From contig NZ_QGHA01000001.1 of NCBI RefSeq assembly GCF_003148845.1, positions 310,001 through 374,000 of the forward strand: a stretch of DNA of 64,000 nucleotides. The letters are read 5' to 3'. Under the pieces are notes generated by a model. It was not told where the DNA came from. It made no database searches and saw only the letters and a list, made by a program, of their open reading frames with translations. The DNA comes from Mucilaginibacter oryzae (GTDB lineage Bacteria; Bacteroidota; Bacteroidia; Sphingobacteriales; Sphingobacteriaceae). A program made the position numbers and the translations under genes. Shown here piece after piece: positions 56,789-64,000 of the stretch (position 1 is its first letter; every line of letters starts with the position of its first letter).

Positions 56789-58729
56789 ATGAAAGAGCAG
56801 ATTTTAATAGTTGAAGATGAGTTTATAGTCGCGAACGATCTGAGGATCATGCTTCAAAAAGCAGGTTATAAAGTTTGCGGCATTGCGCCATCGGTAGCCA
56901 AGGCTACAGACCTGATCAAGGCTAAAAACCCTGATTGGGTGCTTCTTGATATATTTTTACAGGGCAGCAAAACGGGTATAGATCTGGCCGGTCAATTAAG
57001 CGAAATGGGCATTCCGTTCATTTATATATCGGCAAATACCAACCAGGCTATATTGGAGGCCGCGAAGGCTACGGAACCTTATGGTTTCCTGGTTAAACCG
57101 TTTAGGGAAAAAGATTTGTTGGTGATGCTCGATATCGCCCTTTACAGGCATGAACAAAGTACAAGGCTTAATCAGGCGCGGGTTACATCGCTTAAAGATC
57201 AGGTAGCCATGATAGCCGCTAAATCCGATACCAGGGACGAGAAGCTGAAACAGGCGGCGGCTGTTTTGCAGGCCGTGGTGCCGTTTGATTGTTTACAGAT
57301 CAGCAAAAACGACCCATCGGCCGAGCAAGAGCAGGTTTATCTCGTAAAAAACAACCTGAACCTGTTCCAGGTGCAAACACTTAACGACCTGTTGCAGCTA
57401 ACGGGTGTTACACAAAGAGATTACCGGTCATGGAAACCCTCGCCAGCCGACACCAAAAACCAGTTTTACAATAATTTTGAGTTCAGGCGTTTAAAAATGG
57501 ATAGCTTGTGGCTAAAAGCCCTGAGCGATCATTATCAATATCAATCCGCCTTGTGTTATGATGTGCTTTTGGATGATGGGTATGTTTATAAATTCCTGTT
57601 TTTAAGCACCGCTCCTGATGGTTACAATAAGCTACAGCTTGACTTGCTTCAAAAAAACGACGTAGCGCTGAAACAATTAATTACCGATGTACTCCTGAAA
57701 AAGGATGCGGAAGTAAAACAGACGAGAACTGTTAAAACAACGCCGCTGCCGCTCAGCCTGCCGGCGGCTTCTCAGAATTTTAATGGTATTATTGGCGAAA
57801 GTCCTCTGCTCAAGGCGGTATTTCATAAAATTACCATCGTTGCGCCCGATGAAACCTCCGTGTTAGTTGTAGGAGAAAGCGGGACCGGGAAGGAGCGCAT
57901 AGCGCAAACCATCCATAAACTGTCACCAAGAAAAAATAAGCCTATGGTAACGGTTAACTGTGCAGCACTTCCCATAAGCCTGATAGAATCGGAGTTATTC
58001 GGGCACGAGCGGGGCGCATTTACCGGCGCTACCGAAAAAAGAACGGGTAAATTTGAACAGGCCGACGGCGGTACCATATTCTTGGATGAGATAGGTGAAT
58101 TGCCGCTTGAAGCACAGGTTAAACTGCTGCGCGTTTTACAGGAGAAGGAAATTGAACGGCTTGGGGGCAACTACACCAAAAAGGTGAACGTGCGGATTAT
58201 AACAGCTACCAACCGAAACCTGGAAAAAGAGGTAGCCGAAGGGCGTTTCAGGCTTGACCTGTATTACAGGCTCAACGTATTCCCGATAGAGCTGCCTGCA
58301 CTGAGGCAACGGAAGGAAGATATCCCGCTGCTGGCCAACTATTTTTTAGACCGTTTTGCCAAAAGATCGGGCAAAAATGTTTCAGGAATCAGTGAAACGG
58401 CCATGCAGACTTTGCTACAATACGACTGGCCTGGAAATATCCGTGAACTTGAACATTTAATTGAGCGCAGTTTGTTAATGGCGACCGGTGATAGTATTGA
58501 GACGATTGAGATCCCTAAAGTTTCGGCTATGGCTGCCGGGCCGCAGAAAGAAGGCTATCGTGTAAGGACAATGGAAGAGATGGAACGGGAGCATATTCTT
58601 GAGATATTGAAAATTTGTAAAGGGAAGATCTTTGGTGAGGGCGGCGCGGCAGAAATGCTGAATATGCCATCAACAACGCTTAATTCCAAGATCAAACGAT
58701 TGGGGATTAAGTATGAGTATGTGAAATAA
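56789..58729 (+). CDS. Sigma-54 response regulator (NtrC-like) with divergent central domain (activator 2)
   Basis: 646 residues. Receiver domain 1-120 with acidic pocket VEDE and phosphoacceptor D54 (DWVLLDIFLQG) and the lysine in FLVKPF; a poorly conserved region (about 130-320) of GAF-like size; AAA+ core with Walker A GESGTGKE (362-369), intact GAFTGA (409-414) and [11 protein letters not shown]-terminal Fis-type helix-turn-helix with [24 protein letters not shown]. Shares its DNA-binding end with activator 1, so the two may recognise related sites. Partner of kinase 2 in a two-gene operon. Confidence 0.94.
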   Translation: MKEQILIVEDEFIVANDLRIMLQKAGYKVCGIAPSVAKATDLIKAKNPDWVLLDIFLQGSKTGIDLAGQLSEMGIPFIYISANTNQAILEAAKATEPYGFLVKPFREKDLLVMLDIALYRHEQSTRLNQARVTSLKDQVAMIAAKSDTRDEKLKQAAAVLQAVVPFDCLQISKNDPSAEQEQVYLVKNNLNLFQVQTLNDLLQLTGVTQRDYRSWKPSPADTKNQFYNNFEFRRLKMDSLWLKALSDHYQYQSALCYDVLLDDGYVYKFLFLSTAPDGYNKLQLDLLQKNDVALKQLITDVLLKKDAEVKQTRTVKTTPLPLSLPAASQNFNGIIGESPLLKAVFHKITIVAPDETSVLVVGESGTGKERIAQTIHKLSPRKNKPMVTVNCAALPISLIESELFGHERGAFTGATEKRTGKFEQADGGTIFLDEIGELPLEAQVKLLRVLQEKEIERLGGNYTKKVNVRIITATNRNLEKEVAEGRFRLDLYYRLNVFPIELPALRQRKEDIPLLANYFLDRFAKRSGKNVSGISETAMQTLLQYDWPGNIRELEHLIERSLLMATGDSIETIEIPKVSAMAAGPQKEGYRVRTMEEMEREHILEILKICKGKIFGEGGAAEMLNMPSTTLNSKIKRLGIKYEYVK

Positions 58730-58761
58730 TGTCAAAAACAGGAGATCTGGCGGCGTAACGG

Positions 58762-58953
58762 TCAGTTCTCCCGTTCTGAAAGCTCCGGCCTGAATGTGAT
58801 AACTTCCGGTTGCAGCACCGTATCAATTGCTGCGGGGATATCCCAGAACTGCCGTGCTGCCTTATTGATAAACTCCATTTCCCCGGGATAAATTACGGCG
58901 GCGGGTATTGTTACCCTCTTATAACCGCCTGTTAAAGTAAATACTACCAGGTT
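58762..58953 (-). pseudogene. Possible 3' remnant of a coding sequence
   Basis: On the minus strand a frame of about 64 codons (LVVFTLTGGYKRVTIPAAVI, later PGEMEFINKAARQFWDIP, ending SEREN and a TGA stop) has coding-like composition but no ATG or usual start; only an internal Met is available. It lies beyond the terminator of the alpha/beta hydrolase, so would not be expressed from it. It may be the tail of a gene lost by deletion. No family recognised. Confidence 0.3.
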
Positions 58954-58967
58954 TGTTATTTACCCGC

Positions 58968-59005
58968 AAAAAAAAGTCCAGGGAATGTTTGTGCACTCCC
59001 TGGAC
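58968..59005 (-). terminator. Intrinsic terminator of the alpha/beta hydrolase gene
   Basis: On the minus strand GTCCAGGGA pairs with TCCCTGGAC (9 bp, 58976-58984 with 58997-59005) and eight T follow (58975-58968). Starts 23 bp past the stop codon. Confidence 0.9.
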
Positions 59006-59027
59006 CCCGTTATAAATATTATACGTT

Positions 59028-59846
59028 TTAAGACTGGATGAAGCTTAAAATATCAGCATTAATGGTAGCCGCTTCGGTTGCAGGCATACCATGCGGGAAG
59101 CCCGGATAAGATATCAGTTTACCGTTTTTCAGCAAGGTAACGGCTTTTTTGCCCGAGATTTCGAATGGTACAATCTGGTCATCTTCGCCGTGCAGCACTA
59201 ATACCGGTATATCCACATTTTTCAAATCTTCAGAAAAATCGAATTCTGAGAAAGCGGCGATACCAAAATAATGCGCGTTTACAGCGCCCATCATTCCCTG
59301 GCGCCACCAGTTATCGCGGATACCTTGCGATATCCTGGCACCTTCACGGTTAAAGCCATAAAAAGGCATGGTGAAATCCTGAAAATATTGCGCCCTGTTG
59401 GTAGCGGTGTTCAGGCGGATCTCATCAAATACCTCCATGGGCACGCCGTCGGGGTTATTTTCGGTTTTCACCATAAGTGGTGTTACGGCACTCACCAGCA
59501 CAGCCTTGGCCACCCGGCCTTTGCCATATTTATTCACGTAGTGGATCACTTCGCCACCACCTGTAGAGTGGCCAACGTGGATGGCATCTTTCAGGTCGAG
59601 ATATGCTGTAAGTTCGGCAACATCTGCCGCGTAAGTTTCCATGTTATGATTGGTTCCTCCCTGGCTCGACCTGCCATGCCCGCGGCGGTCATGGGCAATA
59701 ACGCGGTAGCCTTTTTCTAAAAAGAACATTAATTGCGCGTCCCAGTCATCGCTTGATAAAGGCCAGCCATGATGAAACATAATCGGTTGTCCTGTTCCCC
59801 AATCTTTGTAATAAATTTCGGTGCCGTCTTTTACTGTAATTTTCAT
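59028..59846 (-). CDS. Alpha/beta hydrolase, non-haem haloperoxidase-like
   Basis: 272 residues, no signal peptide. IMFHHGWPLSSDDWDAQ (oxyanion region), GHSTGGGEV (nucleophile), HGEDDQIVP (acid) and GFPHGMP (histidine) are the complete triad in the arrangement of cofactor-free chloroperoxidases/esterases. The perhydrolase activity of this family is usually a side reaction; the natural substrate is unknown. Monocistronic with its own strong terminator. Confidence 0.92.
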   Translation of the reverse strand: MKITVKDGTEIYYKDWGTGQPIMFHHGWPLSSDDWDAQLMFFLEKGYRVIAHDRRGHGRSSQGGTNHNMETYAADVAELTAYLDLKDAIHVGHSTGGGEVIHYVNKYGKGRVAKAVLVSAVTPLMVKTENNPDGVPMEVFDEIRLNTATNRAQYFQDFTMPFYGFNREGARISQGIRDNWWRQGMMGAVNAHYFGIAAFSEFDFSEDLKNVDIPVLVLHGEDDQIVPFEISGKKAVTLLKNGKLISYPGFPHGMPATEAATINADILSFIQS

Positions 59847-60127
59847 GTTGTGTAGTTGTGTAATTAAAAGATCAAAAAGTTAATTAATTCTATTTTTTAA
59901 CTGAACCGCGAACTTATTTACGTTGCCCGCCAGGTAATGAATTACCATTTGCGTGCCGCAATTACAACTACTTAAATTCCAACAATTTAAATAAACACTA
60001 TAGTATTTTCGCTTACGCTATTTCGTGATTTTACGTATAAACGCCGACACCAGCCGCGAAAGGCGCATAAATTTTAAACCTCACTTTATAATAATAGGGC
60101 AAGACAATCAGAAAAAGGCCCTGCCTG

Positions 60128-62713
60128 TTAAACGGGAAACGCGATGGCAATAACCGTTCCTCCGTCGGTAGCGAAACTCACCCTGCCACCCAGCTGATCA
60201 GTGAGACCTATGATCATATTTACGCCTAATGAATTACAGGCATACATATCAAAATCGTCCGGCAAACCGCGGCCGTTATCCCTGATCACAAGTTCGTAAA
60301 GATTATCATCGGTGATGGAAGATGAAAGCGTTATGATACCGGTGGTAGTTTTATCAAAAGCGTATTTAACGCTATTGGTAATTGCCTCATTCAGGATGAG
60401 GCCAAGCGGTACTGTCCGGGCGGTATCCAGCAGGGCATCTGTCAGGTTTATTTTAAACTTGATCCGGTTATTGCCGTGGAAGGAATCAAGAATACATTCC
60501 GAAAGTTCTTTGATATAAAGTCGGATGCTGATGGTGGCCAAGTCATCCGATTGATAAAGTCTTTGATGAACGATAGAGATTGCCTGCATGCGGTTCTGGC
60601 TGTCTCGTATGGCGGCTACCGCCTGTTCGCTATCCAGGTAGGATGCCTGCGTATTTAACAGACTGGATATGATTTGAAGGTTATTTTTAACACGATGGTG
60701 GATCTCTTTAATCAGCCATTCTTTTTCCTGGAGCAGCTGGTTGAGCTGGTCGTTCTGTAGACTGATCTCCTCCTGGTTTGCCCTCAACTGCTCGTTACGT
60801 GCATTGATCTCATCCTGGTGTAATTTCAATTGCTCATTCTGTGCTGTAATCTCTTCCTGGCTCGCCTTTAATTGTTCATTCTGGTTATGGATCTCCTGCT
60901 GGCTTTTATGCAAAAGCCTGTTTGTTTTCAGCTTTACGCGATAAAAATAAAGCATCAGACCGCTAATCAACACAAAGGCACCCAACGCGATAGAGATGAG
61001 TTTACGGTGCAGCATGCCCTTTTCCAATTCGCTGTTTTGCAGATTATTGCGGTTGCGCAGATCAAGGTTTTCCCGGTCGCGCTCGGCCGTTGCAAACTGC
61101 AACTGCAGCCGCTTTGTTTGCTCCAGTTTTTTAGCGTTGTAGATAGAGTCGCTGATGTTCTTGGATTTTTTGAAATAGTTTAATGCAGATAAATAATTAC
61201 CGCGGGCAGAATCAACCTTGGATTGGAACGAATAAAGCAAGGCCATTTCTGCTGCCGGAACAACCGCACCTCCGGCATCAAAAACCATCTTTAAAAAGGG
61301 AGCCGCTTTGCTAAACTGTCCATGAAGAACATAGAAGCTCGCCATTCTTTTATAAGCCGAGTAGTAAAGATAATCTTTCAGTCCGCGTACCTCAACTTGA
61401 TTAATGATCACTTTATTGAAAAATTCGGCGCTATCGGTTTTATGCAGTGCTTCATAACAATTAGAACGCAGCTGCGGAAGGAAGTACGCTGTGATCTCAT
61501 CATGTTTAAATAGCTTTTGCGCACTATCCAGCATGTTTAAAACCTGCCTCGGTTTCCCCGCCGCCAGCATTTCATCGGCCAGTTCAAAATAGGCCTGCTG
61601 AGGAAAATTCGCTTTTTTCAAAACTGCGGCATCACGCCATTTTTTATACCACATAGCGCTTTGCCTGTCCAGTCCCAGATCTTTACAGATGCCGGCCAGC
61701 CTTGAATAAAACCCGTTAAGGGCTATATCTGTACCGGTGCTCTCTGCTATACTGATCAGGGTGAGGCTGTAGCGCATAGCCTGATCAAGGTTGCCCCTTA
61801 CCATAGCCGTAGCAACCAACAGATCGTAGGTGAACTGCAGGTTTTTATAACCCAAAGACTGGTAAACTTTTAGCACGCGATTAAGGTTTATCTCGGCAGA
61901 ATCAAGGTTTCCCTGCCTTAAATAGTAATCGGCTATCTGTTTACGGCAAAATGTTTCCTCCGGCACATCGTGAACAGCCCTGGCTGCAATCTCTGCTTTA
62001 TACATGCTGCCCACCAGGTTGCGGTGATAGAAATCATGAATAGCCTTGGCCTGTAAAGCCTTTAACCTGATGTAAGGTAACCGGTAAGATTCGCATAAGT
62101 TTAACACCTGCTTCAGGAAGGTCTCACAGCTCTGCTCATCCTTGCGCCTTTCTATCATCACGTTGTATCGATAAACCATGTTGATCAGTTCTATCGAGGG
62201 CATACCCTTATTGTGCGCATAGCTTTGGGCGGTCAAAAAATGCCCTTCAGCAATATCCAGGTCGCTTTTATCTTCACCGGGCTTTTCCAGGAAGTAATTA
62301 CCGGCCAGGGCGTGTAACTGGCAAAAGAGCGCTCCCGATGCCTTACCGATCATTTCATTTACAGCGGCGAATTTTTCTTTGCGTAAAAGGATCCTGGCCT
62401 GCAGAATGGCGATCAGATCGGCCGATGCCTTATCGTTGATATTCTTATTGATGGATTCTGCCACAGTTACATACTTGCCCGCCGAATCTTCCACCATCTC
62501 ATACCTTTCCTTATTGGTAAGAAAAAAACCACCTATGGTTACGGCCAGCCTGATCCTGGATTTATCGTCTGCGGCATTACGAAATTGCGTTTTCAGGTCG
62601 GGGAGGGAATTCTTAAGATCGATCTGCCCATAGCCCTGGTAGCCGCATAGCATGATAAGCACGGTAAAACATGCCCGGTAATACGGACGCCTGATTTGCT
62701 GAAGTATCTTCAT
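60128..62713 (-). CDS. TPR sensor histidine kinase, HisKA_2 type, with heptad-repeat linker (kinase 3)
   Basis: About 861 residues. Start at 62713 gives a signal peptide (MKILQQIRR ... YGYGQ); 62797 only adds a polar tail. A long periplasmic TPR-like region (about 30-570) is followed by a membrane helix ([20 protein letters not shown]), then four 14-residue coiled-coil repeats, HisKA_2 ([16 protein letters not shown], His672/673) and an ATPase domain ([27 protein letters not shown]). Longer and more diverged than kinases 1 and 2. No response regulator is adjacent; activator 2 or a distant regulator could be its target. Confidence 0.93.
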   Translation of the reverse strand: MKILQQIRRPYYRACFTVLIMLCGYQGYGQIDLKNSLPDLKTQFRNAADDKSRIRLAVTIGGFFLTNKERYEMVEDSAGKYVTVAESINKNINDKASADLIAILQARILLRKEKFAAVNEMIGKASGALFCQLHALAGNYFLEKPGEDKSDLDIAEGHFLTAQSYAHNKGMPSIELINMVYRYNVMIERRKDEQSCETFLKQVLNLCESYRLPYIRLKALQAKAIHDFYHRNLVGSMYKAEIAARAVHDVPEETFCRKQIADYYLRQGNLDSAEINLNRVLKVYQSLGYKNLQFTYDLLVATAMVRGNLDQAMRYSLTLISIAESTGTDIALNGFYSRLAGICKDLGLDRQSAMWYKKWRDAAVLKKANFPQQAYFELADEMLAAGKPRQVLNMLDSAQKLFKHDEITAYFLPQLRSNCYEALHKTDSAEFFNKVIINQVEVRGLKDYLYYSAYKRMASFYVLHGQFSKAAPFLKMVFDAGGAVVPAAEMALLYSFQSKVDSARGNYLSALNYFKKSKNISDSIYNAKKLEQTKRLQLQFATAERDRENLDLRNRNNLQNSELEKGMLHRKLISIALGAFVLISGLMLYFYRVKLKTNRLLHKSQQEIHNQNEQLKASQEEITAQNEQLKLHQDEINARNEQLRANQEEISLQNDQLNQLLQEKEWLIKEIHHRVKNNLQIISSLLNTQASYLDSEQAVAAIRDSQNRMQAISIVHQRLYQSDDLATISIRLYIKELSECILDSFHGNNRIKFKINLTDALLDTARTVPLGLILNEAITNSVKYAFDKTTTGIITLSSSITDDNLYELVIRDNGRGLPDDFDMYACNSLGVNMIIGLTDQLGGRVSFATDGGTVIAIAFPV
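60741..60908 (-). repeat. Four tandem 42 bp units coding for 14-residue heptad repeats
   Basis: The units (60741-60782, 60783-60824, 60825-60866, 60867-60908) encode QEEIxxQNEQLxxx-type 14-residue blocks: [42 protein letters not shown] and [14 protein letters not shown]. Each equals two heptads, forming a regular coiled-coil linker between the membrane helix and the histidine domain of kinase 3. DNA copies differ, so the expansion is not very recent. Confidence 0.85.
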
Positions 62714-63323
62714 TTTTTGCTCCGGTGGCTTCGTCACAGGTGTAAGATGGTCATGAAAAAGAGTTACGGAACTTATACCCGTCAAATATCCTTCCATTTA
62801 ACAGGAAATTGATTTTAAGAAAGTTAAATAAAAACATGCCCCAAACAACTTACGATATATCGTGAATTTACCGTCGGGGTACGATGATTAAACGAAAGAG
62901 CGCTAATACTCTGCCAGTGGACAAAGATCATGTAAAAACGGCAAAGCGCGATAATCATTACCGCATCGGTTTGATGATGGAGCTATCCCCTATTCTTTTA
63001 TAAACATTTAGTTATAAAAATGGGCGTATATCACCTATTGTTCAATTATTTTGGCAATCCCCTTTAAAATGAGCAGTTTTGGGGGTTTAATATTTAAAAT
63101 CAAACGCAGAAGCCTGTTAAAAACGGTTTGATAAAAAAAGCCATTAAAGCAACCTCTATCCGGCATCATTAGCGCCGGCAATTCTCCGTTGCGATCACTT
63201 ATGCTAAAGGGGATTGATCGGTTGGTTGTGATGGCTCCTTTTTCAAACAGCTTCTCTGCAAAAATTATAAAAAGCGGGATGCTCCCCTTAAAAGAACTTA
63301 AATACAAGAATCAAGATAACCCA
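62714..63323. other. 610 bp spacer between kinase 3 and the efflux adaptor gene
   Basis: Holds a 12 bp palindrome (ACGATATATCGT, 62853-62864) and a 39-codon ATG frame on the plus strand at 62884-63003 that I do not call as a gene. A 90-codon minus-strand frame at 63035-63307 also looks non-coding. Promoters for both flanking genes must lie here. Confidence 0.5.
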
Positions 63324-64000
63324 ATGTTTACCCAACACAATTTGATGAATTTAAAACCCGAATGGCTAAAAAGCAGGCAATTGCTACTGAAAGTAGCCGG
63401 CACCGCATCACTTTTATCAATGCTGATATTTTCATCATGTGGCAACGGTAACAACAAAAATAAAGGCGGCGAAGGCGCCGAACAGATTCTTGATTATAAA
63501 GTGCTTGAAATACAACCAAGGCAGGCAACCCTCAATGTAGATTATCCTGCAAGTATCCAGGGGCAGCAGAATATCGAGATCCGGCCTAAAGTTGACGGTT
63601 ATGTAGAGAAAATTTATGTAGATGAGGGCAGCACCGTAACTAAAGGGCAACTCCTTTTTAAAATAAGCGCCCCTCAATATGAGCAGGATGTACGCACGGC
63701 CCAGGCTGGCATAAAAACCGCCGAGGCCGACCTGGCGCTTGCCCGCATGCAGGTTAACAAAGTAAAGCCGCTGGTACAGCAGGATATCATCAGCAAATAT
63801 GAGCTGGAAACCGCGGAATATAATGAACAGTCAAAAGCGGCGGCGCTGGCGCAGGCTAAAGCGGCGCTTGTAAACGCGCAGATTAATGTGGGTTACACTA
63901 CCATTACCAGCCCGGTTAACGGCGTAATAGGTTCATTACCGTACAAGTTGGGCAGCCTGGTAAGCGCGAATACTACCGAACCGTTAACCACTGTTTACAA
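63324..64000 (+). CDS. RND efflux periplasmic adaptor (HlyD/AcrA family), 3' truncated by window
   Basis: The frame is open to the window edge; 225 codons are visible. N-terminal region ends in a lipobox (SMLIFSSC, Cys near residue 39), so it is a lipoprotein like AcrA. The membrane-fusion-protein pattern follows: IQGQQNIEIRPKVDGYVEKIYVDEGSTVTKGQLLF (lipoyl-type half), a helical hairpin with AQAGIKTAEADLALARMQV, and the second half INVGYTTITSPVNGVIGSLPYKLGSLVS. Links an inner-membrane RND pump to an outer-membrane channel; the pump is expected just outside the window. ATG 63324 precedes a further in-frame ATG at 63345. Confidence 0.92.
   Translation, partial: MFTQHNLMNLKPEWLKSRQLLLKVAGTASLLSMLIFSSCGNGNNKNKGGEGAEQILDYKVLEIQPRQATLNVDYPASIQGQQNIEIRPKVDGYVEKIYVDEGSTVTKGQLLFKISAPQYEQDVRTAQAGIKTAEADLALARMQVNKVKPLVQQDIISKYELETAEYNEQSKAAALAQAKAALVNAQINVGYTTITSPVNGVIGSLPYKLGSLVSANTTEPLTTVY

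Noticed and set aside
62884..63003. 39-codon ATG reading frame on the plus strand
   Set aside because: Short, no recognisable motif or good ribosome-binding context; could be chance.
63035..63307. 90-codon minus-strand reading frame
   Set aside because: Composition is not protein-like for this genome, no family resemblance, lies in the likely promoter region of the efflux adaptor.
1..64000. rRNA, tRNA, CRISPR array, transposase or phage genes
   Set aside because: Looked for across the window; no such sequence was recognised by eye, although a tRNA scan would be more sensitive.

Overview
This 64 kb window is chromosomal DNA from a Bacteroidota bacterium, most likely family Sphingobacteriaceae (Mucilaginibacter/Pedobacter-like). 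The evidence is two SusC/SusD (RagA/RagB) outer-membrane uptake systems, each with its own ECF sigma factor and FecR anti-sigma factor, SusC proteins carrying an N-terminal STN signalling domain, SusD-type lipoproteins, HisKA_2 kinases fused to TPR repeats, and moderate GC. I see no rRNA, tRNA, CRISPR array, prophage or intact insertion sequence. Species assignment is inference.

Layout. 1-13300 is mixed housekeeping: a partial secreted esterase, MarC-family protein, drug-efflux MFS, two APC amino-acid permeases, a membrane pyrophosphatase (hppA), a DacB-type D-Ala-D-Ala carboxypeptidase, three small unknown proteins, and a divergent AraC regulator/short-chain dehydrogenase pair. 13463-22616 (minus strand) is uptake locus A: sigma - FecR - SusC - SusD - exported metallo-beta-lactamase-fold hydrolase - exported glycerophosphodiester phosphodiesterase. 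23267-35107 (plus strand) is uptake locus B: sigma - FecR - SusC - SusD - lipoprotein - TlpA-like thioredoxin - second thioredoxin - trypsin-like protease. The two sigma genes are divergent across a 650 bp spacer. 35627-42256 holds a MaoC-like hydratase, an alpha/beta hydrolase, a GH78-type rhamnosidase and a tandem pair of PqiA-like membrane proteins.

42591-62713 is a signalling and stress island: three paralogous TPR-HisKA_2 histidine kinases, two sigma-54 (RpoN) activators, three alpha/beta hydrolase genes nearby or inside, and a seven-gene plus-strand operon (isochorismatase-like hydrolase, outer-membrane beta-barrel, secreted M17 N-domain protein, YtcJ-type amidohydrolase, DoxX, Dps, DUF1275). 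A site with the consensus TGGC-N7-TTGC form of a sigma-54 promoter lies at 47758-47772 between the activator gene at 45917-47692 and this operon, so the activator probably drives the operon. The right end enters an RND efflux periplasmic adaptor.

The best candidates for a less-described system are (i) locus B, which couples a TonB-dependent transducer to two thiol-redox proteins and a protease with a Cys/His cluster, suggesting capture, reduction and cleavage of disulfide-containing polypeptides, and (ii) the RpoN-controlled seven-gene operon with its ring of TPR kinases. Both functional readings are inference from gene content.
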